Source: Longimicrobium terrae
GTDB taxonomy: Bacteria; Gemmatimonadota; Gemmatimonadetes; Longimicrobiales; Longimicrobiaceae
Length of the DNA: 64,000 bases
Direction: 5' to 3'
NCBI RefSeq assembly: GCF_014202995.1
Contig: NZ_JACHIA010000018.1
Coordinates: 1-64,000, forward strand
Shown piece by piece: positions 60,756 to 64,000 of the stretch. Both the position numbers and the translations under genes were made by a program. The notes below the pieces were generated by a model. It worked only from the letters and a program-made list of their open reading frames with translations. It searched no databases and was not told where the DNA came from. Numbering within the stretch: the first letter of the stretch is position 1; each line of letters begins with the position of its first letter.

Positions 60756-62050
60756 CAGCCGCGGTCGCCCGTGCGGGCGCTGTCGCGCTTGGCGAGGCGC
60801 GGGCCGGAGACGCGCTCCAGGGCGGCCGTGCGCAGGTCGCGCGCGGCGCGGAAGCGGCCCCTGGCGCCGCCCGGGATGGGCGCGCCGGTCAGGTAGCGGA
60901 TGGACGACGGATCGACGGGGCGGCCGTCCATGTGGAACTCGTAGTGCAGGTGCGGCCCGGTGCTGAGCCCCGTGGTGCCCACGAAGCCGATCAGCTGGCC
61001 CTGGCGCACGCGGACGCCGGGACGGATGCCGGGCGCGAAGCCGCGCATGTGGCCGTAGCGGCTGCCGTATCCCCGCTGGTGGCGGATTTCCACAAGGTTG
61101 CCGTATCCGCCCGCCCACCCGGCGCGCGCGATCACCCCGTCGCCCACGGCGCGGACCGGCGTGCCCATGGAGGCCGCGTAGTCGATGCCCTGGTGCGCGC
61201 GCACGCGGCGCAGGATGGGGTGAAAGCGGCCGCTGGTAAAGACGCTGCTGATGCGGCGGAACTCCAGCGGCGCCCGCAGGAACGCGCGCTTGAGCGACTC
61301 GCCGTCGCCGTCGTAGAACTCGTCCAGCCCGTCCACGGTGAAGCGGTAGGCGTCGTGCGCGCGGCCGTCGATGTCGAACTGCACGGCCAGGATGCGCGAC
61401 GAGCGCGCGCTGCCGTCCGGGCGCACCATCCGCTCGTACAGGATGCGAAAGGTGTCGCCCACCTTGAGGTCGCGCGAAAAGTCGATCTGCCAGGGAAACA
61501 CGCTGTCCGCCAGCAGGTCCGCCACGCGCTGCCGCTCGCCGCGGGGCACGTCGCCCTCGCCGTCCATCAGCGCCTGATACAGCGACCGGCGCACGCTTCC
61601 CGCCAGCACCGTGGTATCCGTGTGGACCGCGACCTCTTCCACCCGCGCGTTCCATCCCGCGCCCGCGGGGCGCAGCGAAAGGCGGCGGTCCGCGTCCAGC
61701 CGCGTGCTGACGGCGCGCACGGCGCCGGTGCGCGTGGAACGGCGGTACTCCACCACCAGCCCGGGGCGCACGGTACGCGGGTCCTGCACCTGGGACAGCT
61801 GCTCCAGCAGCGCGCGGGTGGCCGTCAGGTCCAGCTTGGTGCGGTCCAGAAGCTCCGAAAGCGTTTCGCCGCGGCGCAGCGTGTCGGCAAAGGCAAGCTC
61901 CGCGGGGCGGGCCTGCGCCGCCGGAAGCCACGCCGGCGGTGCCTCCATCTGCTGTTCGGCGGCGCGGAGAGTGGCCAGGCGCTGAACGCCGAGCGCCGCG
62001 CCCAGCGCGCAGAGCGCGCCGGCGGCGATGATGCGGGCGGGACGAGACAT
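60755..62050 (-). CDS. M23 family metallopeptidase, membrane-anchored
   Basis: This 431-residue protein has an N-terminal membrane anchor or signal (IIAAGALCALGAALGV) and a LysM/OapA-like region (about 55-120; RRGETLSELLDRTKL). A connecting domain follows, and a C-terminal LytM/M23 domain carries intact zinc ligands in HQGIDYAA and GPHLHYEFH. It is likely an endopeptidase on peptidoglycan cross-links or an activator of amidases. ATG 62050 has AGGA six bases ahead. Its place right after ftsZ suggests a role in septum or wall remodelling. Confidence 0.92.
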   Translation of the reverse strand: MSRPARIIAAGALCALGAALGVQRLATLRAAEQQMEAPPAWLPAAQARPAELAFADTLRRGETLSELLDRTKLDLTATRALLEQLSQVQDPRTVRPGLVVEYRRSTRTGAVRAVSTRLDADRRLSLRPAGAGWNARVEEVAVHTDTTVLAGSVRRSLYQALMDGEGDVPRGERQRVADLLADSVFPWQIDFSRDLKVGDTFRILYERMVRPDGSARSSRILAVQFDIDGRAHDAYRFTVDGLDEFYDGDGESLKRAFLRAPLEFRRISSVFTSGRFHPILRRVRAHQGIDYAASMGTPVRAVGDGVIARAGWAGGYGNLVEIRHQRGYGSRYGHMRGFAPGIRPGVRVRQGQLIGFVGTTGLSTGPHLHYEFHMDGRPVDPSSIRYLTGAPIPGGARGRFRAARDLRTAALERVSGPRLAKRDSARTGDRG

Positions 62051-62113
62051 CCGTCTTCCTGCTTGGGGGTTGCAATCCTGTCCGGCCGGGGGAACGCGGC
62101 CGGGCACCAGAGA

Positions 62114-62149
62114 CTCGCCTCCCCGCGGCGTGGGCCGCGAGGAGGCGAG
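62114..62149 (-). terminator. terminator after ftsZ
   Basis: CTCGCCTCC and GGAGGCGAG form a 9-bp stem with an inner CGCGGC/GCCGCG stem, 11 bp past the ftsZ stop; TCTCTGG follows on the minus strand. Confidence 0.75.
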
Positions 62150-62159
62150 GGGGCCGGCT

Positions 62160-63458
62160 TCAGTCCATCTGCCGGCGGATAAAGGTAGGAATCTCGAGGT
62201 CGCTGGGGACCTTGGGCTCCGGCCGCGGCGGCATCTTGTGCAGCGGCGTCACCCCCGGCTGTGCCTCGGCGCGCGGCTCGGGGCGGTGCTCCAGCCGCTC
62301 CGCGCGCGGCTCCATCCGCGGCTCGGGGCGGCTGTCCATCCCCGAAGAACGAGAGTCCAGCGACGAGCGCGCGTCGCCGGAAGCCGGACGCGGCGGGTAG
62401 GCCGTGCGCGTCCCCGCGATATCGGCGCCCGCGGGGGAGCGGCCGTGCGAGCGGAAGTCGGCGCGGATCACGCCGTCCAGCCGGTCGGGGATGATGGCGT
62501 CCTTTTCAAAGCCGGTGGCGATCACCGTGACGCGCACCTCTTCCTTCATGCTGGGGTCGTGCACGGCGCCAAAGATGATCTCGGCGTCGTCGCCCGCGGC
62601 TTCCTGGATGATGGAGGAGATCGTCGTGACCTCGTCGATCGCCAGGTCCATTCCGCCGGTGATGTTGATGAGCACGCCCGCCGCGCCGCTGATGGAGATG
62701 TTGTCCAGCAGCGGCGAGCTGATGGCCTCCTGCGCGGCCTCCATCGACCGGTTTTCGCCCCGTCCGAAGCCGGTGCCCATGAGCGCCGCGCCGCGGTTGC
62801 TCATCACCGTGCGCACGTCGGCGAAGTCCACGTTCACCTCGCCGGTCACGCGGATCAGGTCGGAGATGCCCTGCGTGGCGTGCAGCAGCACCTCGTCCGC
62901 CTTCTTGAGCGCGTCCTTGAAGCTGGTGCCCTTGCCCACGACGGCCAGGAGCCGCTCGTTGGGCACCACGATCATGGTGTCCGCCGCGCGCTTCAGCTCG
63001 GCAAGGCCCTGCTCGGCCTGCTTCATCCGCTTCTTGCCCTCGAACAGAAAGGGCTTGGTGACGATGGCGATGGTGAGCGCCCCCATCTCCCGCGCCATTT
63101 CCGCGATCAGCGGGGCGGCGCCGGTGCCGGTGCCGCCGCCCATGCCGGCGGTGATGAAGACCAGGTCGGCGCCGTCCAGCGCGCGCCGCATCTCATCCCG
63201 GTTCTCCTCCAGCGCCTGCGCGCCGATTTCCGGGCGCGCGCCGGCGCCCAGGCCGCGGGTGAGCTTGTGCCCGATCTGAATGCGGACGTCGGCCTTGCTG
63301 AGCTTCAGGACCTGCGCGTCGGTGTTCACCGAAATGAAGTCGACGCCCTCCAGGTCCTCCTCGATCATGCGGTTGACGGCGTTGCCGCCGCCGCCACCCA
63401 CGCCCACCACCTTCATGCGGGCGTTCTGGGTCATCGTTTCGTCGTACTCGAAGACCAT
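62160..63458 (-). CDS. ftsZ: cell division protein FtsZ
   Basis: This 432-residue tubulin-like GTPase builds the Z ring. It has the G-box [12 protein letters not shown], the T7 loop region with [11 protein letters not shown], and a GTPase core to about residue 320. A disordered linker rich in R, P and E ([12 protein letters not shown] and similar) is followed by the conserved tail peptide [13 protein letters not shown] that binds FtsA and other partners. A possible GGAG lies eleven bases ahead of the ATG. It is 69 bp after ftsA. Confidence 0.98.
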   Translation of the reverse strand: MVFEYDETMTQNARMKVVGVGGGGGNAVNRMIEEDLEGVDFISVNTDAQVLKLSKADVRIQIGHKLTRGLGAGARPEIGAQALEENRDEMRRALDGADLVFITAGMGGGTGTGAAPLIAEMAREMGALTIAIVTKPFLFEGKKRMKQAEQGLAELKRAADTMIVVPNERLLAVVGKGTSFKDALKKADEVLLHATQGISDLIRVTGEVNVDFADVRTVMSNRGAALMGTGFGRGENRSMEAAQEAISSPLLDNISISGAAGVLINITGGMDLAIDEVTTISSIIQEAAGDDAEIIFGAVHDPSMKEEVRVTVIATGFEKDAIIPDRLDGVIRADFRSHGRSPAGADIAGTRTAYPPRPASGDARSSLDSRSSGMDSRPEPRMEPRAERLEHRPEPRAEAQPGVTPLHKMPPRPEPKVPSDLEIPTFIRRQMD

Positions 63459-63527
63459 GTGCGCTGGCTCCCCAGGGGAGAAAATTCTGAACAGAAAGAA
63501 CTAAAAAGCAGGCGACCGCGCGGGCTT

Positions 63528-64000
63528 CTAGAAGAAGTCCGCGAACCAGTCGCTGATGCGCTTTACGATGCCGTTGACCGAAGCGCCGGCGAGGGCGCTG
63601 CTTTCGGGAGTGTCCGTGATGAGGCGTCGCGACCCGTAGACCGCGAGTCCGGCGGCGGTCGCAAACTTGGGGCGGCGGACGGAATCCGCAAGCCCGCCGA
63701 GTCCCTCGCCGGGCACGCCGATGCGCACGGACGAGGCAAAGGTGCGCTCCGCCAGCTCCACCACGCCCTGCAGCGCGGCGCCGCCGCCGGTGAGCACCAC
63801 GCCGCCGCCCAGCTCGCCCCCGCCGAACCCCGCGCGCTCCAGCTCGGCCGCGACGAGCCCAAAGATCTCGTCCATCCGCTGCTCGATGATGTGCGCCAGC
63901 AGCTCGCGCGCGACGTGGCGCGTCTGCCCCGCCGCCGCGCCCGGGATCTCGAACGTTTCATCCGGCCGCACGAAGTCCGCGCGGGCCACGCCGAAGCGCT
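63528..64000 (-). CDS. ftsA: cell division protein FtsA (3' part, cut by the window edge)
   Basis: The frame runs open to the right edge. The visible 156 residues are the C-terminal part of FtsA: subdomain 2 with HIIEQRMDEIFGLV and the phosphate-binding GGGVVLTGGGAALQGV, then ATAAGLAVYG. The amphipathic membrane helix VNGIVKRISDWFADFF is the last element. FtsA tethers FtsZ to the membrane, and the ftsA-ftsZ order is standard. The N-terminal two-thirds lies outside the window. Confidence 0.95.
   Translation of the reverse strand, partial: RFGVARADFVRPDETFEIPGAAAGQTRHVARELLAHIIEQRMDEIFGLVAAELERAGFGGGELGGGVVLTGGGAALQGVVELAERTFASSVRIGVPGEGLGGLADSVRRPKFATAAGLAVYGSRRLITDTPESSALAGASVNGIVKRISDWFADFF

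Overview
The window is 64 kb of GC-rich bacterial chromosome (roughly 68-70% G+C by eye). It has tight same-strand operons, frequent GTG and TTG starts, four-base stop/start overlaps, and perfect GC hairpins after most operons. Several features point to Gemmatimonadota, most likely a Longimicrobium relative: a DUF5916 outer-membrane protein, an M16 active/inactive pair, a bi-domain oxidoreductase and two tandem Kup proteins. That placement is an inference from gene content, because no rRNA is present. Nearly all genes lie on the minus strand. No transposase, phage gene or CRISPR array was seen.

Layout. 0-5 kb: a REC-PAS-histidine kinase and a bi-domain oxidoreductase. 5-11 kb: an accessory patch with lower GC. 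It holds a single-chain nuclease/methylase/specificity restriction enzyme (+) and a PIN_8-like nuclease (-), on either side of ychF. 11-13 kb: prs-rplY-pth. 13-26 kb: an M16 protease pair, an M28 peptidase, a multi-PAS kinase, a MarR-DinB pair under a clear promoter/operator, a YihY-type membrane protein and a lipoprotein. 26-32.5 kb: hflX, a DUF2520 protein, pdxJ, a degenerate Hpt protein, a YbhN-like protein, ispE and tRNA-Gln form one minus-strand run. 32.5-36 kb: a HicB antitoxin with a truncated second copy, a TonB-dependent receptor and a three-gene UPF0175/DUF3368 module whose first gene is only 58 codons. 36-43 kb: an ABC-F ATPase with a LEA-type lipoprotein, then a chain of five genes that overlap by four bases (acpS, ZIP transporter, rarA, ABC permease, ABC ATPase). 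44-52 kb: an NlpC/P60 peptidase with a class V aminotransferase, recX, tonB, the DUF5916 protein and a short-chain dehydrogenase. 52-64 kb: two Kup potassium transporters, recA, threonine aldolase, hisA with a small partner gene, an M23 peptidase, ftsZ and the 3' part of ftsA.

The most unusual signal is a modular intergenic repeat family. It has three long composite copies and several short ones, and carries a small hairpin whose stem changes in a compensating way between copies. A second theme is genome rearrangement. The order ispE - tRNA-Gln - prs - rplY - pth - ychF, familiar from other bacteria, is split here by about 13 kb between tRNA-Gln and prs and again by a PIN-domain gene between pth and ychF.
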